Below, piece by piece: positions 40,834-52,458 of a stretch of 64,000 nucleotides of DNA. The notes under the pieces were generated by a model that saw only the letters and a program-made list of their open reading frames with translations, made no database searches and was not told the origin of the DNA. Position 1 is the first letter of the stretch. Every line of letters starts with the position of its first letter. A program made the translations under genes and the position numbers. The stretch comes from JAWKIW01 sp046331175 (GTDB lineage Bacteria > Actinomycetota > Acidimicrobiia > Acidimicrobiales > Acidimicrobilacustridaceae): the NCBI GenBank assembly GCA_046331175.1, contig JAXLRI010000006.1:62001-126000 (forward strand), read 5' to 3'.

Positions 40834-41475
40834 TCAGCCCGCCCGCTGATCGAGGCGCCGCCGGACCCCGGCGAGGAGCATGTCGATGCCGAAGCCGAAC
40901 TCGCGATCGCCGTCGCGGTTGAGGAAGGCCATGCCCATCTCGAACAAGGTGGGGTGCGACTCGGCCTCGATGGTGCGGAAGTCGATGGTGCGCCCGGCAG
41001 CGACCTCGCGGAACCCGCCGAGCTCGGTGATCACGAAGCCGAGGACGAAGGATGAGGCGGTGAAGAAGGCGTCGAGGGCGTCGTCGGGGTCGAGGCCGGC
41101 GTCGCGGAGGATGGCGTAGGCCCGCTCGAGGGGGGCGAAGCCGCCGACCGATCGGATGGCGCGCGACCCGAAGAGGGGCAGCACGCCCGGGTGGCGGTGG
41201 CCGGCGGCCCGGAAGGCGTGGGACAGCTCGGTCAGCTGCACGTCCCACGGCCGCGACTCGTCGGGCAGCGGGATCTCGGCCAGGACGTGGTCGAGCATGG
41301 CGTCGAGCACGTCGTCCTTGTTGTCGACGTGGTTGTACAGCGACATCGCCTCGACGCCGAGGCGGGCGCCGAGCTTGCGCATGCTGAGCGCCTCGATGCC
41401 CTCCTCGTCGACCAGCTCGATGGCCGTGACGACGATGCGCTCGCGGGTGAGCGGCGGGCGATCGGCAGCAGGCAC
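40834..41475 (-). CDS. TetR-family transcriptional regulator
   Basis: 213 residues from a GTG at 41473-41475. The N-terminal helix-turn-helix is LTRERIVVTAIELVDEEGIE and MRKLGARLGVEAMSLYNHVD; the C-terminal half resembles the TetR_C type of tetracycline-repressor relatives (GFVITELGGFREVAAGR). Ligand and targets unknown. It lies 35 bases after midA on the same strand, so it may be transcribed at the end of the nuo-midA unit. Confidence 0.93.
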   Translation of the reverse strand: MPAADRPPLTRERIVVTAIELVDEEGIEALSMRKLGARLGVEAMSLYNHVDNKDDVLDAMLDHVLAEIPLPDESRPWDVQLTELSHAFRAAGHRHPGVLPLFGSRAIRSVGGFAPLERAYAILRDAGLDPDDALDAFFTASSFVLGFVITELGGFREVAAGRTIDFRTIEAESHPTLFEMGMAFLNRDGDREFGFGIDMLLAGVRRRLDQRAG

Positions 41476-41510
41476 GGCAGCAGGTTACGGCCCGGGCTCG
41501 CCGCCGGACC

Positions 41511-42668
41511 TCATCGACGCCACTCGAGCACCCGGAACGCACCGAGGCCGCCGGGGTCGGTCAGCGCCTCGGCCTCGCGCACCCGGCTGCGCGCCTTGAG
41601 CGCCTCGAGGTCGCCCACGTGCGCCCGCTCCGACCAGGTCCGCCGGCCCTCGGCCACCAGCTCGGCGAGGCCGTGGGTCGCCAACCACGTCGCCTGGTCG
41701 GCCTCGGCGTCGGGACGGGCCACGGCGGCGAGCTGGTCGACGGGCACGTCGACGGTGATGTCCTGCTCGCCGAGGTGCTCGTGGGGGGGACCACCGCGCT
41801 CGTGGCCGCGGAAGGTCCGGAGCCAGCCGCTCGCCGGGCGGGCGGCCAGCACGGAGGTCGGCGCGCCGTAGTCGACGACGACGATCCGGCCCCGATCGAG
41901 CACCTCGAGGGCCCGCCGGACCCAGTCGAGGGCGTCGGTCAGCACCGGGATCCGCTGGCCGGGGGCCGCCTCCGGAGCCCACCGGTCGGCCCGGGCGGCC
42001 AGGTCGTCGTCGATGGGGACGAGGCACTCGGTGATCGGCGGCCGGTCGTCGACCAGCGTGTAGGCGACCTCGCGCCAGCCGCCGGCGGCGGTGCGCTCGA
42101 GGACGCGCAGGGGGAGGTTGTCGAGCAGCTCGTTGGCCAGCACCACGCCGGTGAGGGGGCCGGCGGGCAGGTCGGCCAACGAGGTGAACCTCGGCCCGTC
42201 GGCGGTGGGGACCGGATCGTCGTCGTCGAGCGGTGCCGGCGGCAGCGCCTGGGTGGGCACGGTGAGGGGCAGGTGCTCGCCGTGGCGGGCCCGCAGCGCG
42301 GGCGACCGCTCGACGAGGACGTAGGTCAGCGCCGGCGAGCAGGCCGGCGCGGCGGCCCGCACGGCCACCGCGAGGGTGCCGCTCCCGGCGCCGGCCTCGA
42401 CCACGACGAAGGGATCGGGCGCGCCGAGCTCGTGCCACCAGGCGTCGAGGGCTCGGGCCACCACGGCGCCGAACAGGGGGCCGACTTCGGGGCTGGTGAG
42501 GAAGTCGCCACCGCGCCCCGCGCGACCGCCGGCGGCGAAGAACCCGGTTCCCGGTGCGTAGAGCGCCGCCTCCACGAGCGCGTCGAAGCCGACGGGGCCG
42601 TGCCGCCGGATGCGCTCGACGAGCAGGTCCTCCGGGCTCGGCGCTCCGGAGCTCGGCGGCGTGGTCAC
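41511..42668 (-). CDS. midA: MidA/NDUFAF7-type class I SAM-dependent methyltransferase
   Basis: 385 residues from a GTG at 42666-42668. Family hallmarks: ALYAPGTGFFAAGGRAGRGG and DFLTSPEVGPLFGAVVARAL, SAM motif I VVEAGAGSGTLAVAV, and VVLANELLDNLPLRVLERT. In mitochondria NDUFAF7 methylates an arginine of NDUFS2, the NuoD homologue, during complex I assembly. Here the gene follows nuoN by 22 bases and NuoD of the same cluster has the conserved HGTLRI arginine segment, so a role in modifying complex I is a reasonable inference. In many bacteria the family occurs away from nuo genes. Confidence 0.9.
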   Translation of the reverse strand: MTTPPSSGAPSPEDLLVERIRRHGPVGFDALVEAALYAPGTGFFAAGGRAGRGGDFLTSPEVGPLFGAVVARALDAWWHELGAPDPFVVVEAGAGSGTLAVAVRAAAPACSPALTYVLVERSPALRARHGEHLPLTVPTQALPPAPLDDDDPVPTADGPRFTSLADLPAGPLTGVVLANELLDNLPLRVLERTAAGGWREVAYTLVDDRPPITECLVPIDDDLAARADRWAPEAAPGQRIPVLTDALDWVRRALEVLDRGRIVVVDYGAPTSVLAARPASGWLRTFRGHERGGPPHEHLGEQDITVDVPVDQLAAVARPDAEADQATWLATHGLAELVAEGRRTWSERAHVGDLEALKARSRVREAEALTDPGGLGAFRVLEWRR

Positions 42669-42690
42669 GACCGGGCCGGTGCCCGACGGG

Positions 42691-44172
42691 TCAGCGGCCG
42701 ACGCCGACGAGCATGGTGGCGTTGGTGAAGTGGCTCACCACCGAGGGCAGGATGCCCACGACCACGGTGATGACCACCGTGATGGCGAGCGCCGCCCGGA
42801 GGGCGATCGGCACCGTGATGGGCCGGGTGTCGCCACCCTCGGCCGCCGGCTCCATCCACATCGCCCGGGCCACCCGCGCGTAGTAGAAGAGCGCGATCAC
42901 CGAGTTGAGGCCGACCAGCACCGCCAGCAGGTAGCCCTCGCCCGTCTTGGCCTCGACCAGCGACTGGAACACCAGGAACTTGCCGAACCACCCGGCCAGC
43001 GGCGGGATGCCGGCGAGCGAGAAGAGGAAGATCGACATGGCCACCGTGAGGCCGGGGGCGTAGGAGAACAGGCCGTTGAACGACGTGAGCTCGGCCGAGC
43101 CGGTGCGGCGCGAGACGGCGATGACCACGGCGAAGGCCCCGAGGTTCATGGCGGCGTAGATGACGAGGTAGGTGACCACGGTCCGCATGGCGCTGTCGCC
43201 CACGCTGCCGGCCACCGCCAGCGGCGCCAGGATGTAGCCGGCCTGGGCGACGCCGGAGTAGGCGAGCATGCGCACGACGTTGGTCTGGCGCAGGGCGATG
43301 AGGTTGCCGACGGTCATGGTGATGGCCGACAGCACCCACAGGAACGGGCCGTAGACGTCGCTGCGCCCGTAGAAGCCGACGAAGATCAGCGTGGTGAGCG
43401 CGACGAAGCCCGCTGCCTTGGACGACACCGCGAGGAAGGCGGTGACCGGGGTGGGCGCGCCTTCGTAGGTGTCGGGTGCCCAGGTGTGGAACGGCACCGC
43501 GGACACCTTGAAGGCGAACCCGATGAGCACGAAGATGATCGACAGGATCACCAGCGGGGTGGCCTTCCCGGTGCTGATGAAGGTGGCGATGCCCGACAGC
43601 TGGGTGGTGCCGGTGTAGCCGTACAGCAGGGACATGCCGTAGAGCATCACGCCCGAGGCGAAGACGCCCATGAGGTAGTACTTCATGCCCGCCTCGTCGG
43701 AGCGCATGTCGCGCTTGCGCCAGGCGGCGAGCATGTAGGCCGGGATCGAGAGCAGCTCGAGGGCGACGAAGATCGACACCAGGTCGCGGGCCGAGGCCAT
43801 GACCATCATGCCCAGGACCGACGCCAAGATGAGCTGGTAGTACTCGCCCTCCCAGTAGTCGCCCTCGGCGATGTAGTTCGTGGACAGCAGCACCACGACG
43901 TAGCCCGAGAGCAGGAACAGGGCCTTCAGGACCAGCGAGTAGTTGTCGACCACGTAGGCGCCGCCGAACAGGGTGCGGCTCACCCCGTCGAAGCCGAGCG
44001 TGATGATCGGCAGCATGGCGGCGAGCAGCCCGATGCCGGCGATCGCCGACATGGCCCACTTGTTGAACTCGTCGGTGACGGCGTCGATCAGGACCAGCAG
44101 CGCCAGCGCGACGACGACGATGATCTCGGGCGCGAAGGCGTGGAAGTCGACGACCGGCTGGTCGAAGGGCAT
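42691..44172 (-). CDS. nuoN: NADH-quinone oxidoreductase subunit N (11-gene cluster)
   Basis: Antiporter-like proton-pumping subunit of the complex I membrane arm, 493 residues, about 14 membrane helices. Conserved elements: LVSIFVALELLSIPAYMLAA (glutamate of TM5), YYLMGVFASGVMLYGMSLLY, GFAFKVSAVPFHTWAPDTYE, and RMLAYSGVAQAGYILAPLAV. The ATG at 44170-44172 lies four bases after nuoM; an upstream GTG at 44188-44190 would overlap nuoM. Last nuo gene of its cluster. Confidence 0.96.
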   Translation of the reverse strand: MPFDQPVVDFHAFAPEIIVVVALALLVLIDAVTDEFNKWAMSAIAGIGLLAAMLPIITLGFDGVSRTLFGGAYVVDNYSLVLKALFLLSGYVVVLLSTNYIAEGDYWEGEYYQLILASVLGMMVMASARDLVSIFVALELLSIPAYMLAAWRKRDMRSDEAGMKYYLMGVFASGVMLYGMSLLYGYTGTTQLSGIATFISTGKATPLVILSIIFVLIGFAFKVSAVPFHTWAPDTYEGAPTPVTAFLAVSSKAAGFVALTTLIFVGFYGRSDVYGPFLWVLSAITMTVGNLIALRQTNVVRMLAYSGVAQAGYILAPLAVAGSVGDSAMRTVVTYLVIYAAMNLGAFAVVIAVSRRTGSAELTSFNGLFSYAPGLTVAMSIFLFSLAGIPPLAGWFGKFLVFQSLVEAKTGEGYLLAVLVGLNSVIALFYYARVARAMWMEPAAEGGDTRPITVPIALRAALAITVVITVVVGILPSVVSHFTNATMLVGVGR

Positions 44173-44176
44173 GCCG

Positions 44177-45757
44177 TCAGCCTCCTGCACCCACGAGGGC
44201 GGCCGCGGTCTGCACGCCCTGGGTGACCGCCGGGTTGGTCACCTGGAAGAGCAGGTTCGGGTAGAAGCCCAGGACCACGATGAGCACCAGCAGGGGCACC
44301 CACGCCACCCACTCGGTGGGCACCACGTCGTGGATGTGCGGATCGTGGGCGAACTCCTCCTTGGGCTCGCCCATCGCCACCCGCTGGTAGAGCCAGAGGA
44401 GGTAGCCGGCGGCGAGGACCGTGCCCAGGGCGGCGATGACCATGAAGACCCGGAACAGCACCAGGTTGCTGACCCCGAAGAAGGCCGAGCTGTAGGCGGC
44501 GTTGGCCGGCTCGTAGGACGACAGGATCGCCGGGAACTCGCCCCAGAACCCGGCCAGGCCGGGCAGGCCGAGGGAGGCCATGGCGCAGAAGCCGAAGATC
44601 CAGCCCATGCGGGGCGCCGAGACCAGCAGACCGCCGAGGCGCTTGATCTCGAGCGTGTGGTAGCGCTCCTTGGCCGACCCGGCGAGGAAGAAGAGCATGC
44701 CGGTGATGAGGCCGTGGGCGACCATCCCGAAGATGGCGGCGTTGATGCCGAAGTCGGTGAGCGTGGCGATGGCCAGCATGACGAAGCCCATGTGGGCCAC
44801 CGACGAGAAGGCGATGAGCCGCTTCATGTCGGTCTGGGCGAGGCAGCACAGCGCGCCGTAGATGATGCCGATGACCGCCAGCAGGCCGATGAGCCACTGG
44901 TAGCTGCGGGCGGCCTCGGGCAGGATCGGGATGGCGATGCGGATGAAGCCGTAGGTGCCGAGCTTCAGGAGCACGGCCGCCAGGATCACCGAGCCGACGG
45001 TGGGCGCCTGGGTGTGGGCGTCGGGCAGCCAGGTGTGCACCGGGAACATCGGCACCTTGATGCCGAAGCCGATGAACATGCCGCCGAAGATGAGCAGCGC
45101 CGTGCCGCTGGAGATGCCCCTCGCCAGCTCGGGCAGCTCGAGCATCGAGAAGGTCTGGGCGCCGGTCTGGAAGTAGAGGGTCAGGAAGGCGACGATCATC
45201 AGCGCCGACCCGAACAGGGTGTAGAGGAAGAACTTGATCGAGGCGTACTGGCGGTTCTCTCCGCCCCACACGCCGATCATGAAGTACATCGGGAGCAGCA
45301 CGACCTCGAAGAAGACGAAGAACAAGATGAGGTCGAGGGCGATGAACGAGCCGAGCATGCCCGTCTCGAGGATCAGGATGAGGATCAGGAAGGCCTTGGC
45401 GTTGCCCGGCGACGGGATGTGGTTCCAGCTGTAGACGATGCACAGCGGCACGATCAGCAGCGTCAGGGCGATCATCGGCAGCGAGATGCCGTCGATGCCC
45501 ACGATCCAGCGGGCGTTGATGAAGTCGATCCAGTTCGTGTTGACGTAGCCCTGGATCTTGTTGGCCTCGCTGTAGTTGAACTGCGTGAGGATCACGATGC
45601 CCACGCCCGCGGTGAGCAGCGAGGTGATCAGGGCGAGGGACTTGTGGGCCACCTCGTTCGTGCGCGGCACGAGCATCATCACCAGGGCCCCCACCACCGG
45701 CAGGAAGACCATGTAGGTGATGGGGCTCGACCAGAACTGTCCGCTGTTGAGGTCCAT
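44177..45757 (-). CDS. nuoM: NADH-quinone oxidoreductase subunit M (11-gene cluster)
   Basis: Antiporter-like subunit, 526 residues. LILFFVFFEVVLLPMYFMIG carries the conserved TM5 glutamate; IKVPMFPVHTWLPDAHTQAP and LKRL-type MKRLIAFSSVAHMGFVMLAI are NuoM signatures. The ATG at 45755-45757 (MDLNSGQFWSSPITYMVFLP) is 22 bases after nuoL; the frame remains open further upstream but that part is shadow of nuoL. Confidence 0.97.
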   Translation of the reverse strand: MDLNSGQFWSSPITYMVFLPVVGALVMMLVPRTNEVAHKSLALITSLLTAGVGIVILTQFNYSEANKIQGYVNTNWIDFINARWIVGIDGISLPMIALTLLIVPLCIVYSWNHIPSPGNAKAFLILILILETGMLGSFIALDLILFFVFFEVVLLPMYFMIGVWGGENRQYASIKFFLYTLFGSALMIVAFLTLYFQTGAQTFSMLELPELARGISSGTALLIFGGMFIGFGIKVPMFPVHTWLPDAHTQAPTVGSVILAAVLLKLGTYGFIRIAIPILPEAARSYQWLIGLLAVIGIIYGALCCLAQTDMKRLIAFSSVAHMGFVMLAIATLTDFGINAAIFGMVAHGLITGMLFFLAGSAKERYHTLEIKRLGGLLVSAPRMGWIFGFCAMASLGLPGLAGFWGEFPAILSSYEPANAAYSSAFFGVSNLVLFRVFMVIAALGTVLAAGYLLWLYQRVAMGEPKEEFAHDPHIHDVVPTEWVAWVPLLVLIVVLGFYPNLLFQVTNPAVTQGVQTAAALVGAGG

Positions 45758-45779
45758 GGCTTTCGTCCGTGAGAGGGGG

Positions 45780-48206
<2,427 letters not shown>

Positions 48207-48209
48207 GGC

Positions 48210-48509
48210 TCAGCCCTTCATGGCGTCGAACTCTTCGACGTCGATCGTCTGCTTGTTGCGGTACATCGTGAGGATGATGGCCAGGCCGACGCCCACCTCG
48301 GCGGCGGCGATGGCGATGATGAACAGGGCGAACACGGCCCCGGTGGGCTCGTTGCGCATGGCCCCGAAGGCGAGGAGGTTGATGTTCACCGAGTTCAAGA
48401 TGAGCTCGATCGACATCAGGACCATGACGCCGTTGCGGCGGGCCAGGACGCCGTAGACGCCGACGCAGAACAGCACGGCGGCGAGGAAGAGGAACTGGTT
48501 GACGAGCAT
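48210..48509 (-). CDS. nuoK: NADH-quinone oxidoreductase subunit K (11-gene cluster)
   Basis: Three-helix membrane subunit (Mrp MrpC-like), 99 residues. RNGVMVLMSIELILNSVNIN carries the first conserved membrane glutamate and AAAEVGVGLAIILTMYRNKQ the second. Its ATG overlaps the nuoJ stop (TGATG). Confidence 0.97.
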   Translation of the reverse strand: MLVNQFLFLAAVLFCVGVYGVLARRNGVMVLMSIELILNSVNINLLAFGAMRNEPTGAVFALFIIAIAAAEVGVGLAIILTMYRNKQTIDVEEFDAMKG

Positions 48510-49036
48510 CAGTCGCGCCTCGCCAGGACGATGGCGCCGATGAGCGCCGCCAGCAGGAGCACCGACACCGCCTCGAAGGGCACGAGGTAGGTCGAGAAGA
48601 TGGAGTCGCTGACCGCCTGGGTGGTCTGCACCTGGATCTCGCCGAGCTTCTCGCCCCGCCAGGTGTCCCACAGCGTGTAGCCCATCAGGGCGAGCAGCAG
48701 GACGGCCACCACCACGGCGACGGGCCGTTGGTTGTTGTCGAGGTCGGCGGACTTCCCGAGGGGTGCCCTCGTCAGCATGATGCCGAACAGGAACAGCACC
48801 ACGATGGCGCCGATGTAGACGAGGATCTGCGTCACGGCGACGAACTCGGAGCCGAGCAGGATGAAGATGCCGGCCACGCCGGCCAGCACGATGACCAGCC
48901 AGAGGGCGGCGTGGACCACGTTCTTGGTGGTGACCACGCGGATGGCCGACACCGTCATGATCACGGCCATGATCCCGAACGCGATGTTCTCGGGAAGGTA
49001 CTGCGGCGTCTCGGCCGCCAGGGTCAGCGCCCCCAT
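48509..49036 (-). CDS. nuoJ: NADH-quinone oxidoreductase subunit J (11-gene cluster)
   Basis: Membrane subunit of ~5 helices, 175 residues. NVVHAALWLVIVLAGVAGIF and the conserved Tyr in TQILVYIGAIVVLFLFGIML are typical. It starts at 49034-49036 overlapping the nuoI stop and is shorter than the J subunit of the other cluster (231 residues). Confidence 0.95.
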   Translation of the reverse strand: MGALTLAAETPQYLPENIAFGIMAVIMTVSAIRVVTTKNVVHAALWLVIVLAGVAGIFILLGSEFVAVTQILVYIGAIVVLFLFGIMLTRAPLGKSADLDNNQRPVAVVVAVLLLALMGYTLWDTWRGEKLGEIQVQTTQAVSDSIFSTYLVPFEAVSVLLLAALIGAIVLARRD

Positions 49037-49557
49037 CAGCTCGGGACCTTCTTGGCCTTGACCTCGGCGCCGGCCTCGTAGGGCTCGAAGTCGGGGACCG
49101 TCTCCATCCACTCGCCCAGGCGGGTCTTGTCGTGGAGCAGGTCGGCGATGTGCAGCTCGGAGAACTCGTACTCGGGGCTCCAGTAGAGGGCCTCGAAGGG
49201 GCAGACCTCGACGCAGATGCCGCAGTACATGCACAGCGAGAAGTCGATGTCGAAGCGGTCGAGGGCGTTCTTCTGGCGGGGCTTGCCACCCTCACGCCGC
49301 GGCGGGGCCAGGTACTTGTGGGCCTCGATGTAGATGCACCAGTCGGGGCACTCGCGCGAGCAGAGCATGCACGCGGTGCAGTTCTCCTCGTAGAGGGCGA
49401 TGACCCCACGAGCACGAGGAGCGGGCTCCTCCTTCTCGTGCGGGTACTGGATGGTGACCGGCCCGCCACCCTTGCTGTCGGGCTTGAGGGTGTTCACCAT
49501 CTCCTTGAAGGTGACACCGAGCCCCTTGATCATGCCGGGGACCTTGGGCTTGGGCAT
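49036..49557 (-). CDS. nuoI: NADH-quinone oxidoreductase subunit I (11-gene cluster)
   Basis: Carries two [4Fe-4S] clusters (N6a, N6b) that feed electrons toward NuoB. 173 residues. Both C-x2-C-x2-C-x3-CP motifs are intact: CTACMLCSRECP and CMYCGICVEVCP. The ATG at 49555-49557 (MPKPKVPGMIKGLGVTFKEM) overlaps the nuoH stop. It has a short Lys-containing tail rather than the His-rich tail of the other NuoI. Confidence 0.97.
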   Translation of the reverse strand: MPKPKVPGMIKGLGVTFKEMVNTLKPDSKGGGPVTIQYPHEKEEPAPRARGVIALYEENCTACMLCSRECPDWCIYIEAHKYLAPPRREGGKPRQKNALDRFDIDFSLCMYCGICVEVCPFEALYWSPEYEFSELHIADLLHDKTRLGEWMETVPDFEPYEAGAEVKAKKVPS

Positions 49558-50591
49558 CAGACCACCACCTTCAGCACGGCGGTGACGGCGATGTTCACCA
49601 GCGCCAGCGGGATCAGGAACTTCCACGCCACCTTCTGCAGCTGATCCTCACGGAAGCGCGGGTAGGTGAAGCGGAACCAGAAGATCAGGAACGACACCAA
49701 CATCACCTTCGTGAACAGCACGATGGGTCCGAGGATCCAGAAGATGTCGCTGTTGGGGTCGAGGCCGGGGAAGTACCAACCGCCGAGGAACAGCACCGAC
49801 GCCAGGGCGGCGAAGGCGAAGGCGGTGGCGAACTCGCCCATGAAGAAGAAGAGGAAGCGGAAGCCGGAGTACTCGACCTGGTAGCCGCCGACGATCTCGG
49901 ACTCGGCCACCGGCATGTCGAACGGCGTCTGGGTGAGCTCGGCCTGCATGGCCGCCAGGAAGATGGCGAAGCCGATGAACTGCGTGACGATGAACGGCAG
50001 CGGCGGGCCCCACGAGCCGGCGATCTTGAACTGCGACTGGGCGAACACGATGCCGTTGAGGTTGAGCGTGCCGGCCTGGATGACCACACCGACCACGGCG
50101 AGCACCATCGGCAGCTCGTAGGCGATGAGCTGGCCGGCGGCCCGGATGCCGCCGAGCAGCGAGTACTTGTTGGCCGAGGCCCAGCCGGCCATGAGGATGC
50201 CGATGACCGACAGCGACGACACCGCGAGCGCGTAGAACACGCCGGTCTGCAGGTTCTCGACCACCAGTGAGGGGCTGGCCGGGATGATGACGTAGAGCAG
50301 GAAGGTCGACATCAGCACGACGACCGGCGCGTACTTGAAGACGGTCCGGTCGGCGCGGTCGGGGATGATGTCCTCCTTCTGGAGGAACTTCACGCCGTCG
50401 GCCAGCAGCTGCAGCAGGCCCTTGGGGCCGGCCTCCTGCGGGCCGAGGCGGCTCTGCATCCACGACATGATCTTGAACAGGAAGACGATGCCGAGGATGA
50501 GCGCCGTCGTCGGGATGAGCACCGCGACGATCAGCAGCTTGATGACGGTGACCGCCCAGTAGGGCAGCTCCACGGCGAGCACGAGGTTCAC
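49557..50591 (-). CDS. nuoH: NADH-quinone oxidoreductase subunit H (11-gene cluster)
   Basis: Membrane subunit at the quinone chamber, 344 residues, about 8-9 helices. SRLGPQEAGPKGLLQLLADG and KFLQKEDIIPDRADRTVFKY, AFFLAYELP-type IAYELPMVLAVVGVVIQAGT and PFDMPVAESEIVGGYQVEYS are conserved. The GTG start (50589-50591) overlaps the nuoD stop (GTGA), so no nuoE/F/G genes lie between nuoD and nuoH. Confidence 0.96.
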   Translation of the reverse strand: MNLVLAVELPYWAVTVIKLLIVAVLIPTTALILGIVFLFKIMSWMQSRLGPQEAGPKGLLQLLADGVKFLQKEDIIPDRADRTVFKYAPVVVLMSTFLLYVIIPASPSLVVENLQTGVFYALAVSSLSVIGILMAGWASANKYSLLGGIRAAGQLIAYELPMVLAVVGVVIQAGTLNLNGIVFAQSQFKIAGSWGPPLPFIVTQFIGFAIFLAAMQAELTQTPFDMPVAESEIVGGYQVEYSGFRFLFFFMGEFATAFAFAALASVLFLGGWYFPGLDPNSDIFWILGPIVLFTKVMLVSFLIFWFRFTYPRFREDQLQKVAWKFLIPLALVNIAVTAVLKVVV

Positions 50592-51763
50592 CGGTCGATG
50601 TCTCCCAGGATGAAGTACAGGCTGGCGAGGATCGTGATGACGTCGGGGACGTACACGCCCCGGGTCACCCACGGGACCACCGAGATGTTGTTGAACGACG
50701 CCGAGCGGATCTTCACCCGGAACGGCACCAGGTCGCCCTTGGAGACGATGTAGTAGCCCATCTCGCCGAGGGGGTTCTCGGTGGCGACGTAGGCCTCGCC
50801 CTCGGGCACCTTGATGATGCGGGGGACCTTGGCCATGATCGGGCCGCTCGGCAGGGTGTCGAGCAGCTTGTCGACGAGGTGGGTCGCCTCGCGGGTCTCC
50901 TGCAGACGGACCCAGGTGCGCCCGAACGAGTCGCCGTCGGGGTGGGTCCAGACCTTCCAGTCGACCTTGTCGTAGGCGAGGCCGGGGGGCGGGTTGTCGC
51001 GTCGGAGGTCCCAGTCGACGCCCGAGCCGCGCAGGTTGGCGCCCGACAGGCCGTAGGACAGGGCGATCTCGGGCGGGATCACGCCGATGCCCCGGGTGCG
51101 GGACTGGAAGATCTCGTTGCCGATGAGGAGGTCCTCGGCCTCGTCGCAGAAGGCCCGCAGCTTCTCCATGGCCTTCTTCGTCTCGGCGATCCAGCCCTTG
51201 GGGAGGTCGTCCTTCAGGCCGCCGATGCGGTCGAAGTTCGGGTGGAAGCGCCCACCGGTGACGGCCTCGATCTGGTTCAGCACGAACTCGCGGTCGCGGA
51301 AGGCGTAGAAGCCGATGGTGAGACCGCCCAGCTGGATGCCGAGATCGCCGAGGAACAGCGAGATGTTGGCGATGCGGGACAGCTCGAAGAGGATCGTGCG
51401 GATGTGCTGGGCCCGGGGCGGCGCCTCGATGCCCATCAGCTTCTCGGCGGCGAGGATGAACGGCACCTCGTTGGCGAAGCTGCCGAGCCAGTCGATGCGG
51501 TTCACCAGCGTGGTGACCTGCGGGTACGAGCGGACCTCGGTGAGCTTCTCGTACCCCCGGTGCATGTAGCCCGGCATCGGCTCGCACGAGACGACCTGCT
51601 CGCCGTCGAGCTTGGCGATGATGCGCAGCGTGCCGTGGGTGGCCGGGTGCTGGGGCCCGATGTTGAGGGTCATGCCCTCGGTCTCGAACTCGACGTTGAC
51701 CCGGGCGTCGGCGGCCTTGGCCGCGACGTAGGCGAACATCTCGCGATCGGACACGGCGGTCAT
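50588..51763 (-). CDS. nuoD: NADH-quinone oxidoreductase subunit D (11-gene cluster)
   Basis: 49-kDa-type subunit that forms the quinone-binding site with NuoB, 391 residues, separate from NuoC. It contains LNIGPQHPATHGTLRIIAKL (quinone-site histidine), PMPGYMHRGYEKLTEVRSYP and the C-terminal FNNISVVPWVTRGVYVPDVI. The ATG overlaps the nuoC stop (ATGA). The HGTLRI arginine corresponds in position to the residue methylated in mitochondrial NDUFS2, as I recall it. Confidence 0.97.
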   Translation of the reverse strand: MTAVSDREMFAYVAAKAADARVNVEFETEGMTLNIGPQHPATHGTLRIIAKLDGEQVVSCEPMPGYMHRGYEKLTEVRSYPQVTTLVNRIDWLGSFANEVPFILAAEKLMGIEAPPRAQHIRTILFELSRIANISLFLGDLGIQLGGLTIGFYAFRDREFVLNQIEAVTGGRFHPNFDRIGGLKDDLPKGWIAETKKAMEKLRAFCDEAEDLLIGNEIFQSRTRGIGVIPPEIALSYGLSGANLRGSGVDWDLRRDNPPPGLAYDKVDWKVWTHPDGDSFGRTWVRLQETREATHLVDKLLDTLPSGPIMAKVPRIIKVPEGEAYVATENPLGEMGYYIVSKGDLVPFRVKIRSASFNNISVVPWVTRGVYVPDVITILASLYFILGDIDR

Positions 51764-52458
51764 GCGTCGCCCTCCCCGTCGCCATCGCCCTCGGCCTCGC
51801 CGGGCATGGGCTCGACGTCGACGATGCCGGGCCACGGCTTCACCCGGCGGGAGAGCAGCGGGAAGTCCTTGCGCATCGGGTGACCCTCGAAGGCACCCGG
51901 CAGGTAGAGCTTGGCCAGGTGCGGGTGGCCGTTGAACGAGATGCCGAACATCTCGTGGCACTCGCGCTCGTGCCAGTTGGCGCCCAGGTAGACCGGCACC
52001 CACGAGTCGACCGCCAGGTCGTCGTCGGGCACGTCGGCCTTGAGGATGATCCCGTGGTGGGCCTGGATGTTGTACACCCGGGCGAAGACCTGGAAGCGGG
52101 TCTCGCCGCCGGCGTAGCCCCACGTCATCTCCTGGGGCTCCTTGTCGGCCGCGCCGTGGACGACGAGGTCCTCCTGGCTGTCCATGTCGCGGCCGAAGGG
52201 CGACGGCAACCAGTCGATGGCCGACAGGAAGTCGAAGAACTCGCAGCGCAGGGCCACCTTGCACAGGCGGCCGGCCTCCCGCCAGGCCTCGTGCGACACC
52301 CGCACCCACAGCTCGTCGCCGGGGCGGATGTGGTGGTCGAGCACGGCGTCGCCCAGCTCGTCGCGCAGGCGGGCGATCAGGCCCTCGCGCAGATCGTCGC
52401 GGGGCGGGGCCTCCTCGGCCTCGGCGGTGGTGGTGTCAGCCGATGACAATCGGATCAC
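51760..52458 (-). CDS. nuoC: NADH-quinone oxidoreductase subunit C (11-gene cluster)
   Basis: 30-kDa-type peripheral subunit, 232 residues. The core EFFDFLSAIDWLPSPFGRDM and WHERECHEMFGISFNGHPHL with LPGAFEGHPMRKDFPL are diagnostic. A GTG at 52456-52458 is the likely start, overlapping nuoB by 23 bases; a TTG two codons later is also possible. Ends with an acidic glycine-rich tail (GEAEGDGDGEGDA). Confidence 0.94.
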   Translation of the reverse strand: MIRLSSADTTTAEAEEAPPRDDLREGLIARLRDELGDAVLDHHIRPGDELWVRVSHEAWREAGRLCKVALRCEFFDFLSAIDWLPSPFGRDMDSQEDLVVHGAADKEPQEMTWGYAGGETRFQVFARVYNIQAHHGIILKADVPDDDLAVDSWVPVYLGANWHERECHEMFGISFNGHPHLAKLYLPGAFEGHPMRKDFPLLSRRVKPWPGIVDVEPMPGEAEGDGDGEGDA

